A stretch of 64,000 nucleotides of DNA from Ascarosepion bandense (Eukaryota; Mollusca; Cephalopoda; Sepiida; Sepiidae). Positions 22,055 through 31,672 of this stretch are shown here, in pieces. The translations under genes and the position numbers were made by a program. Position 1 is the first letter of the stretch, and each line of letters starts with the position of its first letter. The stretch spans positions 1,033,001 through 1,097,000 of the forward strand of contig JBBBDQ010001616.1 of assembly GCA_037127315.1 (NCBI GenBank), read 5' to 3'. The notes beneath the pieces are model-generated. The model did no database searches. It was not told the origin of the DNA and worked only from the letters and a program-made list of their open reading frames with translations.

Positions 22055-22618
22055 AAACACGGAGATCCGAAGGCGAATTGGCATGGCAAAGGACGCGTTC
22101 CAGAAAATGAGCAAAATACTAACACACAGGAAAATCTTAATAGAAACGAAGGAAAGAGTGCTACACTGCTACGTGATGTCAGTCTTTCAATACGGCAATG
22201 GATGCTGGACAATATCATCGAAAATGAGGACAAAACTGGAAGCGGCCGAAATGTGGTTCTACAGAAATATGCTACGGATATCGTGGACTGAGCATGCAAG
22301 CAACGAGGAGCTGTTGGAAAGAATGGCAACAAAAAGGAAATTGATGCTGAGCATCAGGAAGAGACAACTGAAGTTCCTGGGACATGCAATGAGGAAAGAG
22401 AGCCTGGAGAACCTGATACTGATTGGTCAAATAGAAGGAAGGAGAGCCAGAGGAAGGCAGCGGATAACATATTTGCAGGGTCTGATCAGGTGGATGACGG
22501 AACGGGGGTTGCCAGGAGCAACAGGAGCAAACATACTAAGAGCCACTAGGGATAGGGAGACGTGGAGAGCCATGACCGCCTAAGTCCTGAAGGGACAAGG
22601 CACATAGAAGAATAAGAA
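22055..22618 (+). pseudogene. RTE-like LINE 3' fragment with an intact C-terminal frame, inserted in a 5S-SINE
   Basis: From 22056 an uninterrupted frame of about 175 codons begins NTEIRRRIGMAKDAFQKM and passes EAAEMWFYRNMLRISWTEHA, KFLGHAMRKESLENLILIGQ and RATRDRETWRAMTA before a stop at 22583. This is the post-RT C-terminal part of RTE-like endonuclease-reverse transcriptases, lacking the catalytic domains because of 5' truncation. The 3' end is a short A/G-rich tail (AAGAATAAGAAGA) instead of poly-A, as usual for RTE elements. No clear target duplication was found. The intact frame suggests a comparatively recent insertion. Confidence 0.8.
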
Positions 22619-22673
22619 GAGCCTGGTCAGTACTTAGATGGGTGACCGCTTGGGAACATCAGGTGCTGTAAGC
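22619..22673 (+). pseudogene. 5S rRNA-derived sequence, second half (SINE head)
   Basis: GAGCCTGGTCAGTACTTAGA to GTGCTGTAAGC completes the 5S match interrupted at 22054. Confidence 0.8.
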
Positions 22674-23169
22674 GTTTAGTGACGGATGTGCATTGTGGTG
22701 CAGTGGATATCAGCTCGGAAAGAGAAATCGGTGAGCCGAGTTCGAATTCCAGTTGAATAACCTGCATTCACTTAAGCACTGGTACCCTTGGGAAAGGTAT
22801 TAAACCGTCCATTCCCTCCAGTTATGGGTTAAATAACAAAGTAAGACGTTGGGATCCTGCCCTTAAAAACAAATCCCAATGAATCTTGATACTCGAAATG
22901 AAAAAGTATCACAAGACACAAAACTTATATAAAAACAACAATAAATTGTTGAAAGAAAAAGGTATTACCAGCAATAAATAAATGAAATTTCGTTGGCAAT
23001 AAATGACCCGCCGAGGTTGATTTGTCATAAAAACAACCAACATCTTTATGATAACATGAGCATTTTGACGATGAAAACTTATTTTAGTTACGTTTGGGGC
23101 CTTTTTCATTACGCTGTTTTCCCCGCGAAATAGTAAAGGTACCTCTATTTAAACATTTCGAAGTAGGTT

Positions 23170-23217
23170 TTCACCCTTTTCACCCATTTTCACCCATTTT
23201 CACCCATTTTCACCCAA
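23170..23217. repeat. 10-bp tandem repeat (TTTTCACCCA)n
   Basis: Four to five copies of TTTTCACCCA. Confidence 0.85.
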
Positions 23218-23240
23218 AATTACTTTGTCGTTTCTCTGCT

Positions 23241-23440
23241 TTTTTTTTTAATCATGTCACTCCGAGCAAGGCGACAACGCCACTGATGTGCAGGGGGCTA
23301 CATAGGAGTGAAAAGATTGGAAAAGAAAAACTGGAAACAACATCCTAAACAGGAAAAAAGGGATGAGCATCTTCACCTGTTCAATAGATGTGGGTGGAGT
23401 GTGAACCGGGCGATAGTTTAGTCTATCACCTCCAATTATA
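23241..23440 (-). mobile_element. SINE-L, single unit
   Basis: On the minus strand: a head ending in CGCCCGGTTCACACTCCACC, a body with GGATGTTGTTTCCAG, and a 3' tail TGCACATCAGTGGCGTTGTC..GGAGTGACATGATT followed by A9 (T run at 23242-23250). The tail is the LINE-A-like 3' end. Confidence 0.75.
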
Positions 23441-23870
23441 TAGCGGCTATTTTTTTTTTTAATGCTCAACTAAAACGCTTCAATTGAAGTTGATAGCGAT
23501 CTCTCGTGATGGTTTCGGTCGGTTTTAGCAGCTCATCATAAACTACACCCCGCTGATCCCACCAAATGCAGAGCAGAAGATTCGAACCATGGATACTCGG
23601 CTTTTCCGCTGATGTTGATGTATGGCCGCGGTCTTCTACGCTTAGTGCTATCGTAGCGTCTCCACTTTTCATCGTCTTTCAAGATATTACTCTAACAATG
23701 CAAGCGAAATTCAGAATTTAAGATCCCTGAAGAAGACACAGTATCTTCAACATGCCCATCCTTACTCTTTGCGTCGCATTTGCAACATGATGACGGACAA
23801 TACCATGCAATACCATTGCATAAACTGCAACATTCATCCTCTAAAAAAAATTTTGTGTGAAAATAGATCT
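23441..23870. other. Non-coding spacer
   Basis: About 430 bp. The minus-strand frame at 23466-23672 has no recognisable domain. Confidence 0.35.
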
Positions 23871-23935
23871 TTCAAAAATGTCGAGAGATAGACCTCTAAT
23901 GATGGTGATTTTCTAACCGTAGCTTAAATGTGGCG
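23845..23935 (-). mobile_element. SINE-C fragment (left of 5S-SINE copy B)
   Basis: The segment ending TAGCTTAAATGTGGCG is almost the same as 24345-24425 (AAAAATAGATSTTTCAAA, AGAGATAG.CCTCTAA.GATG). It breaks off exactly where the 5S head begins at 23936. Confidence 0.6.
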
Positions 23936-24053
23936 GCTTACAGCCATATCACGTTAAATACACCGGTTCTCGCTCGATCACCGAAGTTAAGCAACTTTGA
24001 GCCTGGTCAGTACTTAGATGGGTGACCGCTTGTGAATACCAGGTGCTGTAAGC
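23936..24053 (+). pseudogene. 5S rRNA-derived sequence (SINE head), near full length
   Basis: GCTTACAGCCATATCACGTT through GTGCTGTAAGC spans the full 5S length with intact box A region (GAAGTTAAGCAAC) and box C region (CAGTACTTAGATGGGTGACC). It is joined to a tRNA-like module with no 5S terminator (T run) between, so it is a SINE head and not a 5S gene. Confidence 0.85.
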
Positions 24054-24344
24054 GTTTAGTGACGGATGTGCGTTGTGGTGCAGTGGATATCGTCTCGGAA
24101 AGAGAAATCGGTGAGCCGAGTTCAAATTCCAGTTGAATACCCTGCATTCAGTTAAGCACTGGTACCCTTGGGAAAGGTATTAATCCGTCACTTCTCTCCA
24201 GTTAACAGGCTAGGACTTGGGGACCCTGCCCTAAAAAATATCCCAATGAATCTTGATACTCGAAAAAAAAATAGTATTACTAGACACAAAATTTATATTT
24301 AAAAAACAACAATAAATTGTTGAAAGAAAAAGGTATTACCATTT
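23936..24344 (+). mobile_element. 5S+tRNA composite SINE (copy B), 3'-shortened
   Basis: The 5S-like head (23936-24053) is followed by GCGTTTAGTGACGGATGTGC and the tRNA-derived module (box A-like TGTGGTGCAGTGG, box B-like GAGTTCAAATTCCAG). The shared body and the family tail to GGTATTACC (24344) come next. The last ~100 bp of the full-length copy is missing. It is flanked by ~80-bp direct repeats of SINE-C sequence. Confidence 0.8.
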
Positions 24345-24529
24345 CCTGTAAAAATAGATGTTTCAAACTTGTGGAGAGATAGGCCTCTAAGGATGGTGAT
24401 TTTCTAACCGTAGCTTAAATGTGGCGCAAAGCCAAAAATATAGGGGCCCCAGTAAGGATTGAACTCAATATTCACTCGTAATTGATTTAGCAAAACAATC
24501 TTGCCAACCATTGCACCACGTCGCGTGCC
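24345..24529 (-). mobile_element. SINE-C, full-length
   Basis: Minus-strand reading begins GGCACGCGACGTGGTGCAAT (box A-like TGGTGCAATGGTTGG). It passes the box B-like GAGTTCAATCC and ends in GCTACGGTTAGAAAATCACC. Another tRNA-derived family, with other copies at 29041, 57998, 58150 and 63525. Confidence 0.7.
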
Positions 24530-24565
24530 TTCTAATGTATCCACAAGTTTATGTGTGATTGGGAA

Positions 24566-24703
24566 GTACGGGTGGTGTAGTGGATATCTTCTCAGAAGTG
24601 GTGAGTTCTTATTCCAGTTGAGATTGTTACATTCACTTACGCTGAAATATATTTCGGCAATATCTGTGTCCTCTTCCCAGCTACAGGTTACAAAACAGGA
24701 AGT
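24566..24703 (+). mobile_element. SINE-A 5' fragment, diverged
   Basis: GGTGGTGTAGTGGATATCTT, then GTGAGTTCTTATTCCAGTTG and ACATTCACTTACGCTGAAAT follow SINE-A order with many changes. Confidence 0.5.
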
Positions 24704-24830
24704 GCATATAGAAAAATCAATGTCAGCTCGAAAAATATTTAACGCAATTTCACTGGCAAAACAAAAATTATTCTTACACTCCAAAATATGTTCCAGTTTC
24801 ACATCAGATTGATAAGCCGTAAAGAAAAAA

Positions 24831-25143
24831 TCTAAACTTATTTATAAATGTGTGTATCTGTGCGTGTTTATCCGTTACCTATAGACTCCGAAACGGCAGA
24901 ACCAGTTTTCTTGAAAATTTACACAGCTGTACCATAAGCATCTGCGAGTGTTCTTAGCTAGATTTTGTATCGAGGTACCCCCAATAAATATCGATAATCG
25001 AAGAAAATCGATAATCGAAAAAAATCGGGTTATAGAAGATGTGGTCCGATTTTAATCAAATTTGATACAAACATAGACAAAGACATAAGAAACGATATTC
25101 AGAAGTTTCAAGCTTGCAGTTCTTACAACAGTGCAGAAAATCG

Positions 25144-25182
<39 letters not shown>

Positions 25183-25566
25183 CAAGATGTTTGTGTGTGT
25201 GTCTGTTTATCTGCCTGTATGTCTGTATTTTTTCAGCCCTTTTATTTTAGTTTTTGCTTCGTGTTTGGCTCTAAGTAGGTATAATTGTAGTTCTTAGTCT
25301 CAGTCATGATACCATTTACTCAAAGGACTTATTTAGCCTTCAAAATTCAGTTTACGGTGAAAAAGACTTATTTGATATCGATACCAAGAAATCAAAATTT
25401 GACTTACATCCATTCATTTTTCTTTCAGTCTACGGTTTCGCTTTAATTGGAAACAACTATTGCTTTTTAGTCTTTCGTGCTAACGTCCAAAGAGTTTGAG
25501 CTCCAAAACCATGGATTAGTTTTAAAGCTTTCATTACACCCGAGCAACGCCGGACTATACTGCTAG
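24831..25566 (+). mobile_element. Non-autonomous Helitron, family 1, copy 2 (complete)
   Basis: It begins TCTAAACTTATTTATAAATG after A and ends in hairpin CCCGAGCAACGCCGGAC, then CTAG (25563-25566). It contains an internal (TA)n tract (25147-25179). Very close to copy 1 outside the tract. The 3'-flanking base is C instead of T. Confidence 0.85.
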
Positions 25567-26835
25567 CAAATCAATAAAAACAAAATCGAGTATGATATGT
25601 TTTTCAACGTTCTTCAAAGTTCCCCAAATTCATCAGTTCACAGATTATGAAGTAATTCAAAGTAGTCTTTGTCTTTGAATATGAAAAGTGCTTTTTTCTA
25701 TGCCGAACAGAATATTATACTGATGAGAGTGTCGTCACTTCTATGCCAAGGAATACTGAGATGAATGTTATCTTGTATGCTGAGAAGACTATGATACTAG
25801 AGAGAGTGACGCATATTCCATACTGAGGAGACTTTGATAGTGAAGAAAGGATTGTCTCTTCTTTGTTGAGGAGTCGATGAGACTTAAGAAAGTACTGTCT
25901 TTTTTATGCCAAGGGGACTATGATACTGAGTAGAGTGCTCTCAGGTAAATACTGTGCAGATCTGATGTCATTTAAAAGATACGTATAGGCCTCCACTTGC
26001 TATTGGTGTGTAGGCTTAACAAATATAGATTTAGTCAATTCGAATCATTGTAAATATTTGTTGTACTGAATCGGCTGTCAACATCGTGAGCATACATGAA
26101 GCGCTCAGTGACAAACGAACTTGTGGTGATAAACTTTCGAGACGTCATCTTCAGTGCCCCTAGTGATGACTTGGCAATCATGGTTACTGAGATTGTTTTA
26201 GTACTTTCAAAGAGCGGGATACTGCTATGTTCGTGCTAAGATCAGCAAGGGTCCAAGGATCGATATGTTTACGCCGAGAGGCAAATATTGAAGGTTGACA
26301 GTTGAGAAACTCGACAAGAATGAAAGGTCTTGTCCAAAGTGAGTCATTTCTTAGACCAGAAGGCTGCTGAATATGGGCCATTGAACGGGGGTTATGGGGG
26401 GTGGCCAGTCAAAAGAAGGTTCCAGGCGATGAGGGACCTCACATAATAACCATGTGTCCGTTGGTGAGGGTGGGAGGAAATCACGGAAAAAGCGTTTAAA
26501 ATGAAGACAACTCAAGAAGGGCAAAGGAGGTGCAATACTGGTGAGGCAGAAGGGACCGGTTTTGAATAGGAATTTAGGGTTGGGGGGAATGGTCCTGGAT
26601 GTGTTGAGGATAATTTTTTCTCCTTTATTTTTAGGCGTCGGAATGCATCCAGTTAAATCTTCATTAATCTAACAGGCGAATCGTAGCAAAACGGATTGGT
26701 TGTTTTACATTTCCTTGTTAAAATCTCGTCAAACTTTGTTTTTATTTTTCTCTTTTAGTTTAAATTTTTATTATTAGGGTGCATCAAGAATGGACTTGTT
26801 TATAACATAGCTTTACTCCAAATCATATTTCATAT
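25567..26835. other. Non-coding region with a loose tandem motif; one unclassified frame
   Basis: At 25715-25945 a degenerate ~55-60-bp motif recurs (CTTCTATGCCAAGGAATACT; TTTATGCCAAGGGGACTATG; GACTATGATACT). The minus-strand frame 26381-26184 (65 codons, SRRKHIDPWTLADLSTNIAV) looks protein-like but I do not recognise it. The GC content of 26100-26620 is higher than its surroundings, suggesting former coding DNA, possibly a retroelement. Confidence 0.3.
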
Positions 26836-27146
26836 CAGTCAGTCAGTTAAGTGCCATACGTGATACACGCTTGGGCGATCATGTCTCTTTTGGGACTTGA
26901 CTGACTGAGCAGAAGATTATTCCGCAGTAGGTTGCCATTACTTTCTGTGGTAGACTGGTTGCCGACCAAGGTTACAGAATCCAATCTGTCCTATTATTTA
27001 ACTCATAACTGGAGGGAAGAGACGGATTAATACCTTTCCCAATGGTATTTGCGCGTAAGTGAATGCAAGAAATTGGAGTGAAATTCGAACTCGGCTTCCC
27101 GATTTCTCGTTCCGAGCCGATATCCACTGCACCACGACGCACATCC
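26836..27146 (-). mobile_element. SINE-A, full-length
   Basis: All SINE-A modules are present on the minus strand, from GGATGTGCGTCGTGGTGCAG (right end) to the CTGACTGACTG end (26836-26847). Confidence 0.85.
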
Positions 27147-27164
27147 ATCTAAAAATGATCTATA

Positions 27165-27561
27165 ACTCCACTATTATTATGTTGTTATTTTTCATCATAT
27201 TTCTATTTCTTCTATGGTCGCACTACCTACCAAGTCTGCAGGAAGTCCTAAGGCAGGTCGTGGTGTGTTATTATGGCTCCATTTCATAGACAAAGTTCTC
27301 CTTAGTGTGTGGGCTGTACTTAACAAGACAATTTTTTGTATATCTCTTAAGCTGGGATTTCCAGGGATTCTTTCAATGTGTTGTTTTGTTCAACTTTTTA
27401 TCATTCCAAGTGCACCTACTATCACTGGCACGATTCTTGTTTTCAATTTCCACATGTTTTTTTCATTTCAATTTCCAGGTTTTTATATTTTGACAGATTT
27501 TCGAATTCCTAGGTTGCTATGTTACAATCCGCTGGACAAGCCATATCAATGAATAGACAAG

Positions 27562-27604
<43 letters not shown>

Positions 27605-28335
27605 CTTTCGATTTCTGCTATGGTCACACTACCTACCAAGTCTGCGGGAAGATTTAAGATAAGTAGGAGTGTGTTGTTATGGCTAAATTTCATGATTTGT
27701 TTTTTTTACCTCCCATAACATTCATAGCGTTACATGGACAAAGTTCTCCTTAGTGCGTGGGCTGTACTTAACAAGACAATTTTTGTATATCTCTTAAGCT
27801 CGATTTTCAAGGGATTTTTCACTATGTTGCTTTGTTCCATTTTTTATCATTCCAAGTGCACCTATTATCACTGGTACTATTCTTTGTTTTCAGTTTCCAC
27901 ATTTTTTCTATTTCAATTTCCAGGTTTTTATATTTTAAGAGGGTTTTTTCAAATATCTTGGTTGCTATGTTACAATTCGCTGGCTCAAGTCAGTAGGCAA
28001 TTTTCTTTTTTTTTTTTTTTTACAATAATGTCCGGCCTGTTAGCATCAATTTTTCTGTCTGTGTAGATGGTGTAATCTTATAGAATGGTGACATCTTCTA
28101 TTTCTGTAACTGGTGTTGACTGATGTTCATACCAGTGTTTGTTTACATACTTCCCATGTCCAGTGTAAATATTGCCCCACTCTATCGTAACGATTTTTAT
28201 ATTCATTTGGGGCAAGTACAGAACAATATTAGATCACTTGGTCTATTATTTCTTGGTATTTATCACAGACCCTGTATTTTGGATCCACATTATTATGTAT
28301 AATATTTGCCTGAAAGTTCCACTTGAAAAGACTTT
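27165..28335 (-). pseudogene. LINE-C RT C-terminal fragments, two overlapping units
   Basis: Minus-strand reading yields the post-RT segment of a third non-LTR family: a charged stretch NLEIEMKK, a Leu-rich YKK..LLSTAH.LRR.LS core, and a conserved ADLVGS block. It occurs once at about 27560-27190 and again at about 27970-27605, separated by an (ATT)n tract (27558-27605). Upstream at 28335-28010 the older part (RVGQYLHWK-like and FTIHTDRKIDANRPDI-like order) can be traced with many breaks. Open frames on the + strand (e.g. 27214-27552) are shadows. No intact catalytic domain. Confidence 0.6.
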
Positions 28336-29010
28336 GGTCTAGCGCAGCAAGAATAAAGCCTTCAGGTTCAGACTTTAATCCAGATGCACGTAACCATCGA
28401 CGAGTATTAACTTATTATTTTTTAATGATTATTAGGCTGTATCGAAAGTATTTTCATTCTTTTGAGGACCATTATCCCAAACCTTATTTCATGCAAACAT
28501 CTGTAAAATATATTCTATTCCGTGATTGTTATTATTATGATTATTATTAGTTGTAGTAGTATTATTAATATCATTTAGTATGATTTTGTTTCGGGATATA
28601 TCAATACATCTTTGAGATATTTACTGATAAAATCTGAATAATTTGAACTTAATCTTATAGCTTTAACTACATATAAAATATATTGTTGTTAGTTAAAAAT
28701 AAGTATTGTTTTTTTGGTTTTTTTTTGTACAAAAATGTATTACGGGTATTTTTAATATAAAACTGTATTTTTAGACTTTCATAGTCTTGTTCTTGCTTGT
28801 AAGCTCGCTGTTTGTCCAGGGGTAGGACCATAACAGGTACTATCAATCCGGATCAGGTTGGACATGAGTTAGACCTGAGTTGGACTAGTAGTTGAGAGGT
28901 GGTCCCACGCTCTTCAACACCTTCAAATCAGAGGCCTTGATTCTGGATGTAGTGCTTTGACGCCAGCACTAAGTGGTAGTACTTGACGTCGTTATCATCG
29001 TCATTGTAGT
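28336..29010. other. Non-coding spacer
   Basis: About 680 bp with ATT-rich tracts. A (TAG)n run follows at 29012-29039. Confidence 0.35.
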
Positions 29011-29040
29011 AATAGTAGTAGTAGTAGTAGTAGTAGTAGT

Positions 29041-29162
29041 GATAGGTGATTTACTAAGCGTAGCTTAGATGTGGCACAAGGCCGAAAGTATAGGACACCC
29101 AGTGAGGATCGAACTCAATACTCATTTGTAATGATTACAAGCTTGTTAACCATTACACCACA
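29041..29162 (-). mobile_element. SINE-C copy
   Basis: On the + strand TAGCTTAGATGTGGCACAAG, GATCGAACTCAATACTC and GTTAACCATTACACCAC follow the reverse order of the family. The SINE stops at the TA that precedes the Tc1-like end at 29165. Confidence 0.65.
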
Positions 29163-29164
29163 TA

Positions 29165-29340
29165 CAGTAGCGAGCATAAATATCAGAACGATGTTAAGAA
29201 AAAGTCTAAATATGAAATAACTTTTATTTTAAAGCTTCAAAGAACATTTTATCAAGGAAAAACGGATATAAAAGTAAATTATATAATTTCAATTCAATAA
29301 ACTTATTTTGAAAATGTTATAAGAAAAATTATATAACATT
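29165..29340 (+). mobile_element. Tc1/mariner-like terminal fragment 1
   Basis: CAGTAGCGAGCATAAATATC directly follows a TA. CAGT next to TA and the GCGAGCATAAnTATCAGAAC style are typical of Tc1-like inverted-repeat ends. The following ~170 bp recurs at 29944-30070. No transposase frame. Confidence 0.5.
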
Positions 29341-29370
29341 CGAAAAAAATACACAATTAAAAAAACCCGA

Positions 29371-29521
29371 ACGATTCATTGGTTCAGGGGTTAGCGATTC
29401 TGACGGACACCAAATCGGTCGAGTTTCGATCCTAGCCAGAGGCAAGTAGATGTCGAGCCACACTGATGCGCTGTGATACAGCGAAACAGGCTTGTATGTG
29501 GATGACGAATATATATATATG
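29371..29521 (+). mobile_element. SINE-B copy
   Basis: TTCAGGGGTTAGCGATTCTG, then GGTCGAGTTTCGATCCTAG (box B-like) and GCTGTGATACAGCGAAACAG, ending in a (TA)n run. Related copies at 33045-33199 and 54745-54853 (minus). Confidence 0.65.
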
Positions 29522-29543
29522 TCCGATTAAATAAATTGCAAGC

Positions 29544-29716
29544 ATTGTGTCTGCTTATTTTTAATAAAATTCGTTTATATTCACGGATAATCTTTCACGT
29601 ATTATAATTGAAACATGTAAGATTTTTTTCCATTTCTTACATCTTTCAGTTATAATACTATGTGGAAGATTATCTGTGAGTATGAAGGAATTTTATTAAA
29701 AATAATCAGACACAAT
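29544..29716. repeat. Long inverted repeat (foldback), ~75-bp arms
   Basis: ATTGTGTCTGCTTATTTTTA on the left pairs with TAAAAATAATCAGACACAAT on the right. The arms pair with scattered mismatches through to CATGTAAG/CTTACATC, leaving a loop of about 15-20 bp. Possible miniature foldback element, with no target duplication identified. Confidence 0.7.
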
Positions 29717-29766
29717 TTTTACAATTTCTTTCATCCAATGTCTGAAAGAAAATTTGCTACCTAAAT

Positions 29767-29767
<1 letters not shown>

Positions 29768-29826
<59 letters not shown>
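29768..29826. repeat. (TA)n microsatellite, with TATG run after it
   Basis: Over 50 bp of TA, then (TATG)n. The frame at 29754-29999 is a translation artefact. Confidence 0.95.
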
Positions 29827-29836
<10 letters not shown>

Positions 29837-29943
29837 GTGTATATGGACTCTCCTGTCGATTTCGACGTATGAGCGTCTAACTCAGACTGCCACACAAAGA
29901 ATTGTTTTAACAAAAAATCCTCAGATCTTAAACGTTTTACATA

Positions 29944-30075
29944 CAGTAGCGAGCATAACGATCAGAACAATGTCAAGAAAAAGTCTAAATGTGAAATAAC
30001 TTTTTAATTTTAAATCTTCAAAGAACATTTAATCAAAGGAAAAAAAGGATATAAAGGTAAATTATATAATTCCAA
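29944..30075 (+). mobile_element. Tc1/mariner-like terminal fragment 2
   Basis: CAGTAGCGAGCATAACGATC after TA. The following sequence parallels 29165-29300 (AAAAGTCTAAATRTGAAATA). Both fragments point the same way, so they are not the two ends of one element. Confidence 0.5.
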
Positions 30076-30245
30076 AATATAAGTTCAAAATAAGCACTGA
30101 TGTCGCCTTCGTGCCGTCATTAACACTACTTCAAATAAAAGATTCGGAGAAAACCCTTCCCCCTCAACACTGAAATGTGTGATAAAAGCTACTACACTTG
30201 AGAAACCTGTTGTCTTAAAAAATGGCAAATGTTTTCTTGTTGGAA

Positions 30246-30690
30246 ACTGTTAACATTCTTCTTCTTCTTTTATGTGCCATGTCTTTTCAGGGCGTAGGCG
30301 ATCATGGCTTTCCACATCTGCCTATCCTTAGTGGCTCTTAGCACGGTTTCTCCTGTTGCACAATGCAACCCTCGTTCCATCAACCACCTCACCAGGACCT
30401 TTAAATATGTTATCCCCTGCTTTCCCTTGTCTCTTTTTATCTCTATCTGGCCTGTTAGTATCAGGTTCTCCAAGTCCTCCTTCCTCATTGCATGTCCCAG
30501 GAACTTTAGTAGTCTCTTCCTGATGCTCAATATAAATTTCCTTTTTGTATCTTTCCTTTCCAAAACCTCATCATTGCTCACCTGCTCGGTCCATGATATC
30601 CTCAGCATCCTTCTGTAGAACCACATTTCAGCTGCTTCAAGTTTTTTCTTCATCTTCAAAGATATTGTTCAGCATTCGGTGTCACACCTA
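30246..30690 (-). pseudogene. RTE-like LINE 3' fragment
   Basis: Minus-strand frame 30659-30270 (129 codons) reads LEAAEMWFYRRMLRISWTEQ, KFLGHAMRKEDLENLILTGQ and RATKDRQMWKAMIA, ending at the family's usual stop-proximal GTRH region. A (CTT)n-like tail lies at 30252-30268 on the + strand. Catalytic domains are absent. Confidence 0.75.
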
Positions 30691-31090
30691 ATTAGCATAT
30701 TTCTCGAATCATCTAGAATTTTCACGAATATACTGGAATGATCTAGAAACTACAAAGCGTTCTATTTCTAATTTCTCTATTCTATAACTACTTCATGAAT
30801 GAAAACTTTTTTGTAGTAACAAGTAGGACTCAGTAAAAGCCCTTACTATAAATTAACCTTTTTGTTGACTTTATTTATATGTTTTGTGTAGAAATGTACT
30901 CTCGGAACAGTCAATAAAATTGTTAATATTCTTTTGATACAAACTAATGATACTCTTTGCTATAATAAAGACCATAGATCATGTGTTCCCCAAAAATATA
31001 AACTTTTTTTCAAATTTAAAGTGAATCTCTATTCTGATTAGTTAAATTAAACGCACACAAAAATGTTTCTGTATCCCTATATCCATAAAT
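30691..31090. other. AT-rich spacer
   Basis: About 400 bp with no supported feature. Confidence 0.35.
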
Positions 31091-31094
31091 AACA

Positions 31095-31257
31095 AATGTA
31101 TTGTTTTTTATAGTCAAATAAAATAATTTTCGCAACAATGATCTAACATTGCCTGATGACGAAGTAAAAATCTCGAAGCACAAGATTTCCCTGATTAATT
31201 TTAAATAAAAAAAAAATTTGATTATATATATATATATATATATATATATCATAAGAA
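31095..31257 (+). mobile_element. Penelope-like fragment with hammerhead-like motif
   Basis: CTGATGA (31153-31159) is followed by a short GAA..CTC-type arm and then GAAGC, a decayed version of the CTGATGA-stem-GAAA arrangement that Penelope-like elements carry in their terminal repeats. It is followed by TTAATTTTAAATAAAAA and a (TA)n tract. Related copies at 31440-31600 (minus), 44895-45015 (minus) and 45650-45830. Confidence 0.45.
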
Positions 31258-31293
31258 ACACAATCATTTTGTTTCTGATGAAAGGCTGAGGAC

Positions 31294-31309
31294 GTTAGGG
31301 TTAGGGTTC
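31294..31309 (+). repeat. Short interstitial telomere-type motif
   Basis: Two and a half copies of TTAGGG (31295-31308) between two hammerhead-like motifs. Could be chance. Confidence 0.4.
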
Positions 31310-31329
31310 TGATCAAAAACATTTTGTTT

Positions 31330-31358
31330 CTTATGAAGGACCGAGGACGGTCTGAAAT
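31330..31358 (+). ncRNA. Hammerhead-like motif (candidate, one core change)
   Basis: CTTATGA (31330-31336) is followed by a GACC/GGTC stem (31339-31342 with 31349-31352) and then TGAAAT. The hammerhead core would be CTGATGA ... GAAA. Here the G is T, so self-cleavage is doubtful. A preceding CTGATGA lies at 31275-31281. Confidence 0.3.
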
Positions 31359-31439
31359 ATCAAATATAATAATAGAAATAAATAAATACTGTCAAAAAAA
31401 TACATTTTTAAACTTACAACTTTTTAGTAGTTTTTCCTA

Positions 31440-31600
31440 TATATATATATATATAATAAAATTTGTTTTTTATTTAAAATTAATCAGGGAAATCTTGTGT
31501 TTCGAGATTTTTATTTCGTCATCAGGCAATGTTAGATCATTGTTGCAAAAATTATTTTATTTAACTTACAACTTTTTAGTAGTTTTTCCTATACATATTA
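31440..31600 (-). mobile_element. Penelope-like fragment, inverted relative to 31095-31257
   Basis: Minus strand reads CCTGATGACGAAATAAAAAT then CTCGAAAC, the same motif as the partner, with matching flanks (AACAATGATCTAACATTGCC and TTAATTTTAAATAAAAAAC). Together the two form a head-to-head pair across about 180 bp. Confidence 0.5.
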
Positions 31601-31628
31601 AGACAGTATACGTGGATCACCACTATGT

Positions 31629-31660
<32 letters not shown>

Positions 31661-31672
31661 TATATATATATA
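31629..31672. repeat. (TA)n microsatellite
   Basis: TA run with one CACA interruption. Confidence 0.95.

Larger units (their letters stand above)
21992..23042 (+). mobile_element. 5S+tRNA composite SINE (copy A), split by an RTE fragment
   Basis: A 5S rRNA-like head (21992-22054 and 22619-22673) is followed by the tRNA-derived module GGATGTGCATTGTGGTGCAG (22682-22701). After the shared body come the family's own tail (GGGATCCTGCCCTTAAAAAC ... AATAAATTGTTGAAAG) and a final segment ending near ATAAAAACAACC (23040). The module order equals that of the full-length copy at 43285-43786. The element is interrupted inside the 5S head by 564 bp of RTE-like LINE. Confidence 0.8.

Noticed and set aside
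22007..22583. 5S rRNA hits as functional 5S genes
   Set aside because: All four 5S matches are joined to retroelement modules, lack a T-run terminator and carry changes; they are SINE or mini-element parts.
27214..28066. Hydrophobic forward frames resembling membrane proteins
   Set aside because: They are the opposite strand of LINE-C coding sequence; both copies show the same shadow.
29165..30075. A single Tc1-like element bounded by the two CAGTAGCGAGC ends
   Set aside because: Both ends are in the same orientation and no transposase or inverted partner is present.
30304..30618. 104-codon forward frame (and similar ones at 35982 and 36680)
   Set aside because: Antisense shadow of the RTE-like C-terminus, repeated in every copy.
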